A DNA stretch of 64,000 nucleotides, taken from the NCBI GenBank assembly GCA_032622095.1, contig CP136064.1, forward strand, positions 173,484,310 through 173,548,309. Reading direction: 5' to 3'. Made by a program: the position numbers and the translations under genes. Origin of the DNA: Siphonodentalium dalli (taxonomy: Eukaryota > Mollusca > Scaphopoda > Gadilida > Siphonodentaliidae). Under the pieces are notes generated by a model. The model was not told where the DNA came from and did not search any database. It worked only from the letters and a program-made list of their open reading frames with translations. The stretch's first letter is position 1; each line of letters begins with the position of its first letter. Below, in pieces: positions 32,263-46,200 of the stretch.

Positions 32263-35200
32263 GTAAGTCATGTGTTTATTCGTGTTGTTTTCCAGCCTGT
32301 GTTCGAGAAAATAATCCCATAACGGGCTTATTTTAATGAGCGAAATAAGCTCATATTGGAATTATTAAGACTCATTATATATGTATGCTATATTTGAACC
32401 TAAAACAAGGATGTTAAAACAGTCCAATGTGGGATTATTTCCATAAGAAATAAGCCCATATTGGTATTATTTAATCCACCTTTATTCATCGCAACATATA
32501 TTCTCGTAAAAATAGGTTCATATTGGATCTAAAGATTCACATAGATTCATATTGGACTTATTCGATTCTGAAATAAACCCACAGTGAACTACTACCCGCT
32601 ATTCAGCTAAGTGGCATGGGCCACAGTTAAAACACATTTTAAAGAGCGTGAGTCTGGTATGTCGTGTCGATGAAAACATTGAGGTTAAATAATGCCAGTA
32701 TGAGCTTAATTCGCTCATTAAAATAAGCCCGTTATGTGCTTATTTTTATGAGAACAGGATGAAACATATCCTCGTGCAAATAGGTTCATATTGGACCTAC
32801 ATGTAACTATTCACATGTTTATGTTGGAACTATCTGATTCTGAAATAAGTACATACTGAGTCCCTTATTCCGTTGAATGGCGCCAAACACCCTACAAAGA
32901 GCGTAGCTTTGGTAAGTTGTGTTTATGAAAAAAGGCAGATTAAATCATTCCGATATGGGCTCATTTCGTATGTAAATAGTCCCACATTGTACTGTGTTTT
33001 AAACAGACTGTTCCCCAAAATTCCGCACATTATCTGCTTATAAATAATTTATTTTAGGTAGATAATCTGATTAGAATGTCCTCATTTTCAGTCCATAATG
33101 TGCTGAAAATGAGAATATTTTAGTCACATTATCGACTCATAATGGGGCAATTCAGATTATGTGCGGACAATCACACAACTAAGCCAACCCATAACTTTTC
33201 AGATGTACGCTATTTAAAGACATAATATGGATTTGTTCGGGTATGTGAAACTGATAAGTTAGCATTCAGGCGCTATGTCAACTGGAGGAATGTAGCATTT
33301 TAGTAACATATGGCAATAGTCCCATATTGTACTGCTTTAAAAGCCGAGATTTAGGTCAATATAGAGCTTATAAATATTGCGATTAAATAATGCCAAAATT
33401 ATCGCTCGTTAAAATACGGCCGTTAAGTGCTTATTTTCACGAAAATAGCTTGACATCTGCATGGCAAGTGTTGAGTTGTTTAATCGTGTTGTTTTCCAGC
33501 CTGTTGACGTGAAAATAAGCACACCACGTGCCTATCTCATATTGTTATGTGCTTATTTTCATGAGAACAGGGTGACGTCTGCATGGTAAGTCTTGAGTTG
33601 GTTTATTTGTGTTGTGCCACAACACGAATTGCTAAAATAAGCATGACGAGCTTATCGCATATTGAAATATCTATATAGGGCTGTTATAATAACCAGCGTT
33701 TAGGCCCATATGAAGCTTATTTAGTTTTCAAATAATGGCAGTTTGCAGTCTGTTTTCGTGAAAATAAACACAAAACAGGACTTATTTTAATGAGCGAAAT
33801 AAGCTCATACAGAGGTATAATTTAACTTAATATGTATACATGTACGCTATATATATGGACCTATAAACGCGGCTTTTTAAACAGACAATATCAGACTGTT
33901 CTATCGAACTAGTCCCATGTTGGTATTATTAAATCTAATTTGTTTTCATCGCAACATATCCTCATGTAAATAGGTTCATATTTGACCTTTAAGTATTCAC
34001 ATAGGTTCTTTTGATTCTGATATAAGTCCACAGTAAGCTTATAGCCATTATTCGGTTGAATGGCGAGGGCAGCATTGACTATAAAGAGCTTGAATCTGGT
34101 AGGTTGTGTCGATGAAAAAAGCTAGATTAATAATACTGATATGGGTTTATTTCAGTAAAAACAATACAATTAGGGTAGCTTTGGTAAGTAAGTGATAAAC
34201 TAAGGTAGATAAAATAATGCCAATATGGGCTTATTTCTTATGTAAATAGTCCCATATTGTACCGTTTTAAACAGCCTGTTCCCCAAATTCCCGCACATTA
34301 TCTGCTTATATAAAAAGTAAATATTCTAGGTAGATAATCTGCTTATGAACGCTCTCATTTTGAGTCGATAATGTGCTGAAAATTATATAAAATTAGTCAC
34401 ATTATCGCCTCATAATGGAACAATTCTAAGCAGATTATGAGCGGACAATGACACAACTAAGCCAACCCACAGCTTATCAGATGTACGCACTTTAAAGACA
34501 TATTATGGACTTGTACGGGTATGTGAAACTGATAAGTTAGCATTCAGGCGCTATGTCAAGTAAATCGACCGTACCTCTCCATAGAAATCATCGTCTGAAC
34601 TACGCTCAATTGTAAATATTTACTTCTGGAATCGGGACTATTGGCGACAATACGGGCTTATATCATATTATTATGTGCCTATTTTCACGAGAACAGTCTT
34701 GAGTTGGTTTATTTGTGTTGTATTCCACAACACAAATTGCAAAAATAATCATAAGATGTTCTTATCGCATATTGAAATATCCCATATAGGGCTGTTATAA
34801 TAATCAAATAATCAAATAATGACAATATGCAGCTTGTTCTCGTAAAAATAAGCTCATAACGGGCTTATTTTAATGAGCGAATTAAGCTCATACTGCCATT
34901 ATTGAACCTAAACGCGATTTTTAAAGCAGTCAAATGTTGGACTATTTCCATGTAAGCCCATATTGGTATTATTTAATCTACTTTTTTTCATCTCAACATA
35001 TCCTCAGGTTTATATTGGACCTAAATATTCACACAGTTCATATTGGACTTATTTTATTCTGAAATAAGCCCACGTGAGCGTATACCAGTTATTCCGTAGA
35101 ATGGCGCAGGCCACAGTGAAAATACCTTCTAAAGAGCGTGAATCTAGTAAGTTATCTCGATGAGAATAGGTAGATAGATTAAATAGTGCCAATATGGGCA

Positions 35201-36512
35201 TATTTCGTATGTAAATAGTCCCATGTTAGACTGTCTTAAAACCCGCATTTTCTGTCCATATCGTATACTGCGGTTAAATAATGGCAATATTTAGTTCATA
35301 ATAACATGGCGTTTATGTGCTTATTTTCACGAGAACAGTCTGCATGTTGACATTATTTGAAAACTGAAATACGCTCCATAAGGCCTAAACGCTAGTTATT
35401 AAAACAGCTTTACATGTACATGTATATGGGTTATTTCAATATGAGGAAAACCCGTATTGTGCTTATTTCACGAGAACACGATTAAACAACTCAAGACTTG
35501 TCATGCTGTTCTCATGAAAATAAGTACAAAACGGACATATTTTAATGCGCGATATCAAGCTGATATTGGAATTATTTTGCGACAATATACGCTCAATATG
35601 GATCTAACACACTGTTTTTATAAATAAAACAGTACAATATGGGATTATTTCCATACATATCAAGCCCAAATTGAAATGATTTAATCTGCCTCTTTTCATC
35701 GACACGACTTACCAATTTCACGATCTTTATAATGTTTTCACTGCGGCCATAACGGAATAACGATTTAAGCTCACTATGGAGTTATTTCATAATCAAATTA
35801 TTTCAAATATCAACCTATGCGAATAGCTACATGTAGGTCCAATTTGAACCTATTTGCACGACGATGTGTTTCATCCTGTTCTCGTAAAAATAAGCACATA
35901 ACGCTGCGAAACGGGCTTATTTTAATGAGCGAATTAAGCTCCCATTGTCATTATTTAACAACCTAAACTTGTTTATCGACATGCAGCCTGTTCTCCCGAA
36001 AACCCGCAGATTATCTGCTTATACATAAACATTTTTAGGTAGATAATATGCTTATAATCTCATAAATTTAAGTCGATAATGTGCTGAAAATGAGACAATT
36101 TTAGTCACATTATCGACTGCTAATGAGTCGATTGTAATCAGATTGTGTGCAGAAAATGACACAAATAAGCCAACTCACGGTTTTCATGTGTATGTTCTTT
36201 ATAGCATGTGTTTTCAATGTGGCCGCGCCATAAAACGAAATGACGGATATGATCTATTATCTGCTTATTTCACAATAAATTATGTGCCTATTATGTGCCT
36301 ATTTGAGGGAGGATATGTTGCGACACGACATACCAGATTCACGCTCTTTATAATGTGTTTTAACTGCGGCTCGCTTCATTCAACTAAATAACGGGTATAA
36401 ACTCACTAATGGCTTATTTCCGAATCAATTAAGTCCATTGAAACATATGTTAATATGTATGCCCAATATGAACCTATTTTCGCGAGGATAAGTTGCGATG
36501 AAAAACGGTAGA
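32263..36512. repeat. R field, right half
   Basis: Repeated R and R2 modules in both orientations (R2 at about 33,005-33,235, 34,280-34,520 and 35,985-36,330). Two copies of the 115-bp dispersed repeat (33,244-33,283 partial; 34,523-34,638) sit next to the R2 copies. Copies differ by many substitutions, so the field is old. No gene. Confidence 0.8.
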
Positions 36513-36517
36513 TTTAA

Positions 36518-36995
36518 AGGTACTCAATCCGTAAAAAGGGTCCCCATCTCAACAGATTCCAACAACAACAATCCGATCAGAGGGTCCTATATTACTATTT
36601 CTTTGGCTTTGGGGGTAAAAAACATTTGATTCGAGTCGAGGAACCCATCAAACAAAGCTCAGAGTTATTAGATATTGATTTTTGAAATTTGTTAATTGCT
36701 CGAGATGAGTACTAATAACTGCCGTCAATTTGGTAACCTGCTCGAGATTTTACGCCAAAACTCTATTCAAACAGACAAGGATGGATAACTCTATAATCAA
36801 GTGGTAATAATAACGAAATTTTGACTGTCTTCTGGGCCAGAAAGAATTCCCGATAATGAAAAATAATAGATTTCTAAAATCGATATCTAACAAATCTGAG
36901 CTTTGATGGGTGACTTCCTCGACTCGAATCAAATATTTTTGACCACCGAACCCATTGAAATAGTATTTGATAGGAGTTTTATCGGATTGAGTACC
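36518..36995. mobile_element. TTAAAGG-type MITE, copy 1
   Basis: Ends AGGTACTCAATCCG and complement, flanked by TTAA (or TTTAA) on both sides. The interrupted R word (GTAGATTTAA, then TAATAATG) rejoins across it, proving the insertion. Length 478 bp, non-coding. The ends resemble the TTAAAGG termini of T2-type MITEs known from Xenopus; that link is by motif only. Confidence 0.8.
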
Positions 36996-37000
36996 TTTAA

Positions 37001-37265
37001 TAATGACAATATGGGAGATAGTCCCATATTGGACTGTTTTATAAACTGAGTTTTAGGTCCATATAGAGCGTATATTGTGATTAAATAATACCAATAGGGG
37101 CTTATATCGCTCATTAAAATAAGACCGTTACGTGCTTATTTTTATGGAAACCATACATGTACTCCCATAGTGTACGTTTATCTCCACACAGAGCCTATAT
37201 TGATATGAGCTTATTTCGCTCATTAAAATAAGCCGGGAGTGTGGCTATTTTCACGAGAACAGGCT
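37001..37265. repeat. R field, right end
   Basis: Inverted counterpart of 20,345-20,590, including the same ATAGGCTCTGTGTGGAGATA word on the minus strand. Ends at GAGAACAGGCTGTGAAG. Confidence 0.8.
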
Positions 37266-37664
37266 GTGAAGTAGCATATACATGTACTATACATTCCTTT
37301 TTCATATACATATGTTGTACTTCCGTATATATTCATATTAAAATATTCTTCATATTTCATACAGAATACTATATCATTATGTCCATGCAGTGTATCACAA
37401 CTACAATTTACCATATCTTATCCTAATTTAATTAAAGGTTTAAACCAAAACATAGTTCGTACTTTAATTGGGTCGGGTTGTTCCGGGTCGCTTGGTGTCG
37501 GTTGTGCCCGGGGCGGATGGTCCCGTTCCTGTATATACAACTATATACATGTGTATATAGTACATCTGACTACAGACCGAATCGGGACCACAGGGACAAC
37601 TCGCGCGGGCGTATGTTAGGGTGGGTTGTCCAGATTTTCCGGGGCTGGTTGTCTCACGTTTTTA
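37266..37664. other. No gene recognised
   Basis: Includes a locally GC-rich patch (37,465-37,660) with GGGTCG / CCCGGG words and a short TATATAC palindromic stretch. Nothing coding recognised. Confidence 0.45.
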
Positions 37665-38945
37665 TTAGCTCGTCTCAGGTGGAGCTATTGTCATCACTCT
37701 TCGTCCGTCGTCCGTCCATCGTCCGTCCGTCCGTCCATCCGTCCGTCTACAATTCTTTGAACATCTTCTCCTCTGGAACCATGAAACCGAATGGGTTCAT
37801 ATTTGGTGTGTATGTTTCCTAGGTGACTCTCATTCAGATTTGTTCAAATGAGGACACTGGGTCAAATGGTTGCGAAGCCAGGGCCATAACTCTTTGCCAC
37901 CATAGTAATTCTTACAACGACTTCTCAAATTTCATTGGGCCGAATGGGTTCGTATTTGATACAAAGGGTCCTTGGGGGACTGTTATTCAGATTTGTTCAA
38001 ATGAGGTCACTGGATCGAATGTGGGCTCAATTTAACAAACAAAAAAATTAGTTTTTAAACATTTTATCAAATTTGAAAAAAGTGACACCATTATAACATC
38101 TGCAGAGTTATGAAACTTTAATCTTTAATGAAATTACAGAAATATTCCATTACCCATCCCCCATCCCATATGGCCCAGACCCACCCCACCCTGCAGTGGC
38201 CTGCACCCAACCAACATCCCTTCCAACGGATATCATCTCCAGCTTCCAACTTTAATACCTGTTCTATTAAAGTTGCAGATATATCTTTGTGGATAGACAG
38301 AGAGAGACACATGTCATTAATCTAGATTACAATAAAATGTCACCTGGCAGCTTGTGTAAACATTACTGCTAGCAATTTTAAACAAACTGCCTGAATTTAG
38401 TGTCTGACATTTGCATAATGAGGTCCCCAGAGGGTCAATTTAGTGTTGCAACCCTGTACAGCAGGCTAGCATCACCAAATACACCCTCCATGGACTTAAT
38501 TCTGCTTAGGCATCATCTTCTGGGAAGTATCTTAAGTATCAAATTGAAATTTTGTTTTAGTTACTTTTTTACTTTTTCCCTTCTGTTCAGTTTCTATGCC
38601 CCCCCCCCAATTTGCAGAAGATAAAATGCATAATTGAGGTGCTCAATGGGTGTGCATTACAAACTTCAACTTTAGAACTTAAATCTGTTCCTATATAGGT
38701 TTCCCATGGCTGGTGAGGCCTAATCAGACTGAGGATGAATCTGGTGATGCTAGCACACCTTGCGGAATATTGTCATTAAATTCACCATTTGGGGACCTCA
38801 TTCTGCAAATGTCTGACACACTATATGCAGACATGGCTGGCATATTATTTTCTTAACCACCGCTTATCCAGATGAAATCATACCCTGATTTTTCAAAGAA
38901 ACATTGGGGGGGGGGGGTATATTGGATTGAATTTGTCTTATGTCT
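37665..38945 (+). repeat. Composite (GTCC)n-anchored repeat E, copy 1
   Basis: Order: GTGGAGCTATTGTCATCACT, a (GTCC)n tract, modules with GAATGGGTTCATATTTGGT and GGCCATAACTCTTT, a CATCTGCAGAGTT stretch with CCCACCCC words, and an inner inverted-repeat unit (about 38,395-38,835) whose ends read TGTCTGACATTTGCA / GAGGTCCCCAGAGG. The last part includes ATCCAGATGAAATCATACCC. The same order is found on the minus strand at 55,560-54,175. Non-coding; I do not know its superfamily. Confidence 0.75.
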
Positions 38946-39470
38946 GTCAGGCGGTCCTTCCACTCGTCTGTCTGTTGGGATGTCTATCCATCCGTCTATC
39001 AACAATTGTTTTCTTCTCCATATTAAAGACCAAATATGTTCATATATTTCAGTATGCATGTTCCCTAGGTGACTCACAATAAGATTTGTTCAAATAAGTT
39101 CATCATATCAAATAGGTGCGAAGCTAGGGCCATAACTCTTTCCCTCCATAGTAAATCTTAAAATTTCTTCTCAAGAACCATTGAGCCTATATTAGCTTAT
39201 ATTTGGTATGGATGGGCCTTGGGTGACCGGGTTCAGATTTGTTCAAATTGGGTCATTTTAGGAAATGAGGTCCCCATATGGTGAATTCGTTGATGCTTTT
39301 CCACGTTGTGGAATAGTGTCATTAAATTCACATTTTGTGGACCTCATTCTGCAAAGATCAGACATACTAAATACAGACTTGGCTGTTCCAATATTATTTT
39401 CTTAACCACGTACCACTTATCCAGGTGAAATCATACCCTATTGGATATTGGGGGTATATTGATATTACTA
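38946..39470 (+). repeat. Composite repeat E, shorter copy 2
   Basis: Starts again with a GTCTGTC/CCATCC tract and GGCCATAACTCTTTCC modules, then a shortened inner unit (GAGGTCCCC at 39,262; GGACCTCATTCTGCA at 39,337) and the CATACCCTATTGG end. It follows copy 1 head to tail. Confidence 0.7.
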
Positions 39471-39764
39471 GATGAATGGATCTCATAGATGGGGATTCAC
39501 ATTTGTTCTAATAGGGGCAGAGATAAGAGATTTAACTCTCCTATATCCTTGTACTAGTTGTAAAATTCAACCTAAGAGGGGTGTGCAAAATGATTTCTGT
39601 GAACTTAGTACTGTGGTATGGTTGTCTTCTGTAAAATGTAAGAGGTTGGAGATTTGTCAGTGGTGTGCAATTAGAAATTTCAAGTTGAAGAGCCCTGCTC
39701 ATCGGAGAACCTCCATCTATGTCCATGTTTAGAACTACTTGTCTTAAGTGATATTGTCACGTAC
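39471..39764. other. No gene recognised
   Basis: An 86-codon plus-strand frame has six or more cysteines in pairs, but no known zinc motif spacing and no supporting context. Treated as chance. Confidence 0.4.
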
Positions 39765-40030
39765 GGACTCTTGTAGTCTTCAGAGTCCCATTCTTCTCAG
39801 TCTTTACAGTCTGGTGAGCGACCCACAGTCATTGACTGTCTTGTTAAATATTTGTTGTCATCTTCACATTTTTTGTTTATTTATTCTTGGAAATGTAATT
39901 TTCATATTTTAAGACACTACTGTATTACACGATTTGAGATCCCAATATATTATTATCTTAAATTATTTGCCATCGTTTTGTCGACGTAATCGGTAGTATA
40001 CGGATGGCGACGAGGTCGGTATTTGAGATT
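39765..40030 (+). mobile_element. Possible solo LTR remnant (Ty3/gypsy-like), weak
   Basis: A TGTCACGTAC start, a T-rich middle and a GGCGACGAGG word just after the supposed end recall LTR plus primer-site context of Ty3/gypsy elements. No second LTR and no coding part are present. A fossil if real; age cannot be judged. Confidence 0.15.
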
Positions 40031-40032
40031 GG

Positions 40033-40190
40033 ACACCTGAGAACTATCTGAATATGAACACCAAGTAACAGTCTGTTTATGTGAAACTGAGCTTATTTTA
40101 AAATTGCGCGAAATAAGCTCATGTTGGCAATATTTGAAAACTTAAATAAGCTCTATATGGGCCTAAACGAATAGCGTACAGGAAGGTAAC
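40033..40190. repeat. R field remnant beside the right array
   Basis: Contains GAAATAAGCTCATGTTGG and TATATGGGCCTAAACG, R words seen at 28,300 and 35,370. It shows that the R field once continued to the right array and that 37,266-40,030 was inserted later. Confidence 0.6.
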
Positions 40191-40254
40191 ACCCTGATTG
40201 TATAGATTACCCAGGGTATCCCCCCTGAGTGTATAGAATACCCCGGTTTACATG

Positions 40255-43200
40255 GCCCAATTCAAGTTAAATATACCGACATTAATATTAAAAAACATAT
40301 TTTGTCCTTCACCTGAGCCCAAATATGATTTTAAAGACAAGGGTGCTGTATGATTTATCATGGGTGCTGTTGGTGTTGTGCCAGTCTCAGTAAACTTAGC
40401 GTACATTTGCTCCCATAGTTGCGCACGGTACGAGCGCGACTAGCAATTGTACTTCGAAATTCATTACGACTGGTGTTGTGCCACCTGCTCACCATTAAAT
40501 CACTCCCAGGTGCCCAAACTTTTGCAAACCTTCTTATACTGATGCACATCTTTCCAAAAACACTACTAGTAAGAGACATAGAAGTAGATACCTATAATGG
40601 GTCACAGGGCTCAATTCAATTTGACCATTAAAAAAACCCAAATATTCCCCTCCCCCTGACCAAAGCCCAAAATCCCATTCAGATGCCCAAATAATTTTTT
40701 CCCATTGCCTCTATATATTCTAAAGTGAACTGTGGAATCCTTTTCAGAATGGGTATAGTCTGAGAGATGGCTGACTCAGAAATGTTTTCATAGGCACGGG
40801 TGCTGTATGGTTTTATCATGGTTGTTGTGGGTGTTGGGCAGTCTCCATACCCTTAAAACCCACCGAGGAGCCCAAACTTTGCGCAAACTATTTGCATAGA
40901 TGCATACCTATCCACAAACAACAAAAGTGTTGAAAGTAGATACATATAATGGGTCATATGGCCCAATTCAAGTTAAATATACCAATTTCACTTGAATTGT
41001 CATGGGTGCTGTGGGTGTTGGGCTGTCTCCATACCCTTAAAACCCACCAAGGAGCCCAAACTTTTGCAAATCTTCTTATACTGATGCAGATATTTCCAAA
41101 AACACTAGGAGACCTAGAAGTATATACCTTTACAGGACCCAATTCCAGTTAAATATACCAATTTAACCATTAAAAAAACCAAATATCCCCCCTGAATAGA
41201 GCCCAAAATCCCATTCAGGTGCCCAAATATTTTTTTCCCATTGCCTCTATATATTCTAGAGTGTAATGTGGAATCATTTACAGAATGGGTATAGTCTGAG
41301 AGATGGCTGACTCAGAAATATGTTTTCATAGGCACGGGTGCTGTATGGTTTTATCATGGGTGCTGTGGGTGTTGGGCTGTCTCAATACCCTTAAAACCCA
41401 CTGAGGAGCCCAAACTTTGTGCAAACCATTTGCATAGATGCATACCTATCCACAAACAACAAAAGTGTTGGAAGTATATACATATAATGGGTCATATGGC
41501 CCAATTCAAGTTAAATATACCAATTTAACTTGAATTGTCATGGGTGCTGTGGGTGTTGGGCTGTCTCCATACCCTTGAAACCCACTAAGGAGCCCAAACT
41601 TTTGCAAATCTTCTTATACTGATGCAGATATTTCCAAAATCACTAGGAGACCTAGAAGTATATACCTTTACAGGTCCCAATTCCAGTTAAATATACCAAT
41701 TTAACCATTAAAAAAACCAAATATCCCCCCTGAATAGAGCCCAAAATCCCATTCAGGTGCCCAAATATTTTTTCCCCATTGCCTCTATATATTCTAGAGT
41801 GAAATGTGGAATCATTTACAGAATGGGTATAGTCTGAGAGATGGCTGACTCAGAAATATGTTTTCATAGGCACGGGTGCTGTATGGTTTTATCATGGGTG
41901 CTGTGGGTGTTGGGCTGTCTCAATACCCTTAAAACCCACTGAGGAGCCCAAAGTTTGTGCAAACCATTTGCATAGATGCATACCTATCCACAAACAACAA
42001 AAGTGTTGGAAGTAGATACATATAATTGGTCATATGGCCCAATTCATGTTAAATATACCAATTTAACTTGAATTGTCATGGGTGCTGTGGGTGTTGGGCT
42101 GTCTCCATACCCTTAAAACCCACTAAGGAGCCCAAACTTTTGCAAATCTTCTTATCCTGATGCAGATATTTCCAAAAACACTAGGAGACCTAGAAGTATA
42201 TACCTTTACAGGACCCAATTCCAGTTAAATATACCAATTTAACCATTAAAAAAACCAAATATCCCCCCTGAATAGAGCCCAAAATCCCATTCAGGTGCCC
42301 AAATATTTTTTTCCCATTGCCTCTATATATTCTAGAGTGAAATGTGGAATCATTTACAGAATGGGTATAGTCTGAGAGATGGCTGACTCAGAAATATGTT
42401 TTCATAGGCACGGGTGCTGTATGGTTTTATCATGGGTGCTGTGGGTGTTGGGCTGTCTCAATACCCTTAAAACCCACTGAGGAGCCCAAACTTTGTGCAA
42501 CCATTTGCATAGATGCATACCTATCCACAAACAACAAAAGTGTTGGAAGTAGATACATATAATGGGTCATATGGCCCAATTCAAGTTAAATATACCAATT
42601 TAACTTGAATTGTCATGGGTGCTGTGGGTGTTGGGCTGTCTCCATACCCTTAAAACCCACTAAGGAGCCCAAACTTTTGCAAATCTTCTTATACTGATGC
42701 AGATATTTCCAAAATCACTAGGAGACCTAGAAGTATATACCTTTACAGGACCCAATTCCAGTTAAATATACCAATTTAACCATTAACAAAACCAAATATC
42801 CCCCCTGAATAGAGCCCAAAATGCCATTCAGGTGCCCAAATATTTTTTTCCCATTGCCTCTATATATTCTAGAGTGAAATGTGGAATCATTTACAGAATG
42901 GGTATAGTCTGAGAGATGGCTGACTCAGAAATATGTTTTCATAGGCACGGGTGCTGTATGGTTTTATCATGGGTGCTGTGGGTGTTGGGCTGTCTCAATA
43001 CCCTTAAAACCCACTGAGGAGCCCAAACTTTGTGCAAACCATTTGCATAGATGCATACCTATCCACAAACAACAAAAGTGTTGGAAGTAGATACATATAA
43101 TTGGTCATATGGCCCAATTCATGTTAAATATACCAATTTAACTTGAATTGTCATGGGTGCTGTGGGTGTTGGGCTGTCTCCATACCCTTAAAACCCACTA

Positions 43201-46200
43201 AGGAGCCCAAACTTTTGCAAATCTTCTTATACTGATGCAGATATTTCCAAAAACACTAGGAGACCTAGAAGTATATACCTTTACAGGACCCAATTCCAGT
43301 TAAATATACCAATTTAACCATTAAAAAAAACAAATATCCCCCCTGAATAGAGCCCAAAATCCCATTCAGGTGCCCAAATATTTTTTTCCCATTGCCTCTA
43401 TATATTCTAGAGTGTAATGTGGAATCATTTACAGAATGGGTATAGTCTGAGAGATGGCTGACTCAGAAATATGTTTTCATAGGCACGGGTGCTGTATGGT
43501 TTTATCATGGGTGCTGTGGGTGTTGGGCTGTCTCAATACCCTTAAAACCCACTGAGGAGCCCAAACTTTGTGCAAACCATTTGCATAGATGCATACCTAT
43601 CCACAAACAACAAAAGTGTTGGAAGTAGATACATATAATGGGTCATATGGCCCAATTCAAGTTAAATATACCAATTTAACTTGAATTGTCATGGGTGCTG
43701 TGGGTGTTGGGCTGTCTCCATACCCTTAAAACCCACTAAGGAGCCCAAACTTTTGCAAATCTTCTTATACTGATGCAGATATTTCCAAAATCACTAGGAG
43801 ACCTAGAAGTATATACCTTTACAGGACCCAATTCCAGTTAAATATACCAATTTAACCATTAAAAAAACAAAATATCCCCCCTGAATAGAGCCCAAAATCC
43901 CATTCAGGTGCCCAAATATTTTTTTCCCATTGCCTCTATATATTCTAGAGTGAAATGTGGAATCATTTACAGAATGGGTATAGTCTGAGAGATGGCTGAC
44001 TCAGAAATATGTTTTCATAGGCACGGGTGCTGTATGGTTTTATCATGGGTGCTGTGGGTGTTGGGCTGTCTCAATACCCTTAAAACCCACTGAGGAGCCC
44101 AAACTTTGTGCAACCATTTGCATAGATGCATACCTATCCACAAACAACAAAAGTGTTGGAAGTAGATACATATAATGGGTCATATGGCCCAATTCAAGTT
44201 AAATATACCAATTTAACTTGAATTGTCATGGGTGCTGTGGGTGTTGGGCTGTCTCTATACCCTTAAAACCCACTAAGGAGCCCAAACTTTTGCAAATCTT
44301 CTTATACTGATGCAGATATTTCCAAAATCACTAGGAGACCTAGAAGTATATACCTTTACAGGACCCAATTCCAGTTAAATATACCAATTTAACCATTAAC
44401 AAAACCAAATATCCCCCTGAATAGAGCCCAAAATGCCATTCAGGTGCCCAAATATTTTTTTCCCATTGCCTCTATATATTCTAGAGTGAAATGTGGAATC
44501 ATTTACAGAATGGGTATAGTCTGAGAGATGGTTGACTCAGAAATATGTTTTCATAGGCACGGGTGCTGTATGGTTTTATCATGGGTGCTGTGGGTGTTGG
44601 GCTGTCTCAATACCCTTAAAACCCACTGAGGAGCCCAAACTTTGTGCAAACCATTTGCATAGATGCATACCTATCCACAAACAACAAAAGTGTTGGAAGT
44701 AGATACATATAATGGGTCATATGGCCCAATTCAAGTTAAATATACCAATTTAACTTGAATTGTCATGGGTGCTGTGGGTGTTGGGCTGTCTCCATACCCC
44801 TAAAACCCACTAAGGAGCCCAAACTTTTGCAAATCTTCTTATACTGATGCAGATATTTCCAAAATCACTAGGAGACCTAGAAGTATATACCTTTACAGGT
44901 CCCAATTCCAGTTAAATATACCAATTTAACCATTAAAAAAACCAAATATCCCCCCTGAATAGAGCCCAAAATCCCATTCAGGTGCCCAAATATTTTTTCC
45001 CCATTGCCTCTATATATTCTAGAGTGAAATGTGGAATCATTTACAGAATGGGTATAGTCTGAGAGATGGCTGACTCAGAAATATGTTTTCATAGGCACGG
45101 GTGCTGTATGGTTTTATCATGGGTGCTGTGGGTGTTGGGCTGTCTCAATACCCTTAAAACCCACTGAGGAGCCCAAACTTTGTGCAAACCATTTGCATAG
45201 ATGCATACCTATCCACAAACAACAAAAGTGTTGGAAGTAGATACATATAATGGGTCATATGGCCCAATTCAAGTTAAATATACCAATTTAACTTGAATTG
45301 TCATGGGTGCTGTGGGTGTTGGGCTGTCTCCATACCCTTAAAACCCACTAAGGAGCCCAAACTTTTGCAAATCTTCTTATACTGATGCAGATATTTCCAA
45401 AATCACTAGGAGACCTAGAAGTATATACCTTTACAGGACCCAATTCCAGTTAAATATACCAATTTAACCATTAAAAAAACCAAATATCCCCCCTGAATAG
45501 AGCCCAAAATCCCATTCAGGTGCCCAAATATTTTTTCCCATTGCCTCTATATATTCTAGAGTGAAATGTGGAATCATTTACAGAATGGGTATAGTCTGAG
45601 AGATGGCTGACTCAGAAATATGTTTTCATAGGCACGGGTGCTGTATGGTTTTATCATGGGTGCTGTGGGTGTTGGGCTGTCTCAATACCCTTAAAACCCA
45701 CTGAGGAGCCCAAACTTTGTGCAACCATTTGCATAGATGCATACCTATCCACAAACAACAAAAGTGTTGGAAGTAGATACATATAATGGGTCATATGTCC
45801 CAATTCAAGTTAAATATACCAATTTAACTTGAATTGTCATGGGTGCTGTGGGTGTTGGGCTGTCTCCATACCCTTAAAACCCACTAAGGAGCCCAAACTT
45901 TTGCAAATCTTCTTATACTGATGCAGATATTTCCAAAATCACTAGGAGACCTAGAAGTATATACCTTTACAGGACCCAATTCCAGTTAAATATACCAATT
46001 TAACCATTAAAAAAACCAAATATCCCCCCTGAATAGAGCCCAAAATCCCATTCAGGTGCCCAAATATTTTTTTCCCATTGCCTCTATATATTCTAGAGTG
46101 AACTGTGGAATCATTTACAGAATGGGTATAGTCTGAGAGATGGTTGACTCAGAAATGTGTTTTCATAGGCACGGGTGCTGTATGGTTTTATCATGGGTGC

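Noticed and set aside
39472-39732. Cysteine-rich 86-codon frame as a zinc-binding protein
   Set aside because: Cysteine spacing fits no known zinc motif and it lies between repeats.
39765-40030. Firm call of an LTR retroelement
   Set aside because: Only end-like words are present, with no second LTR or coding part; left as a weak possible fossil.
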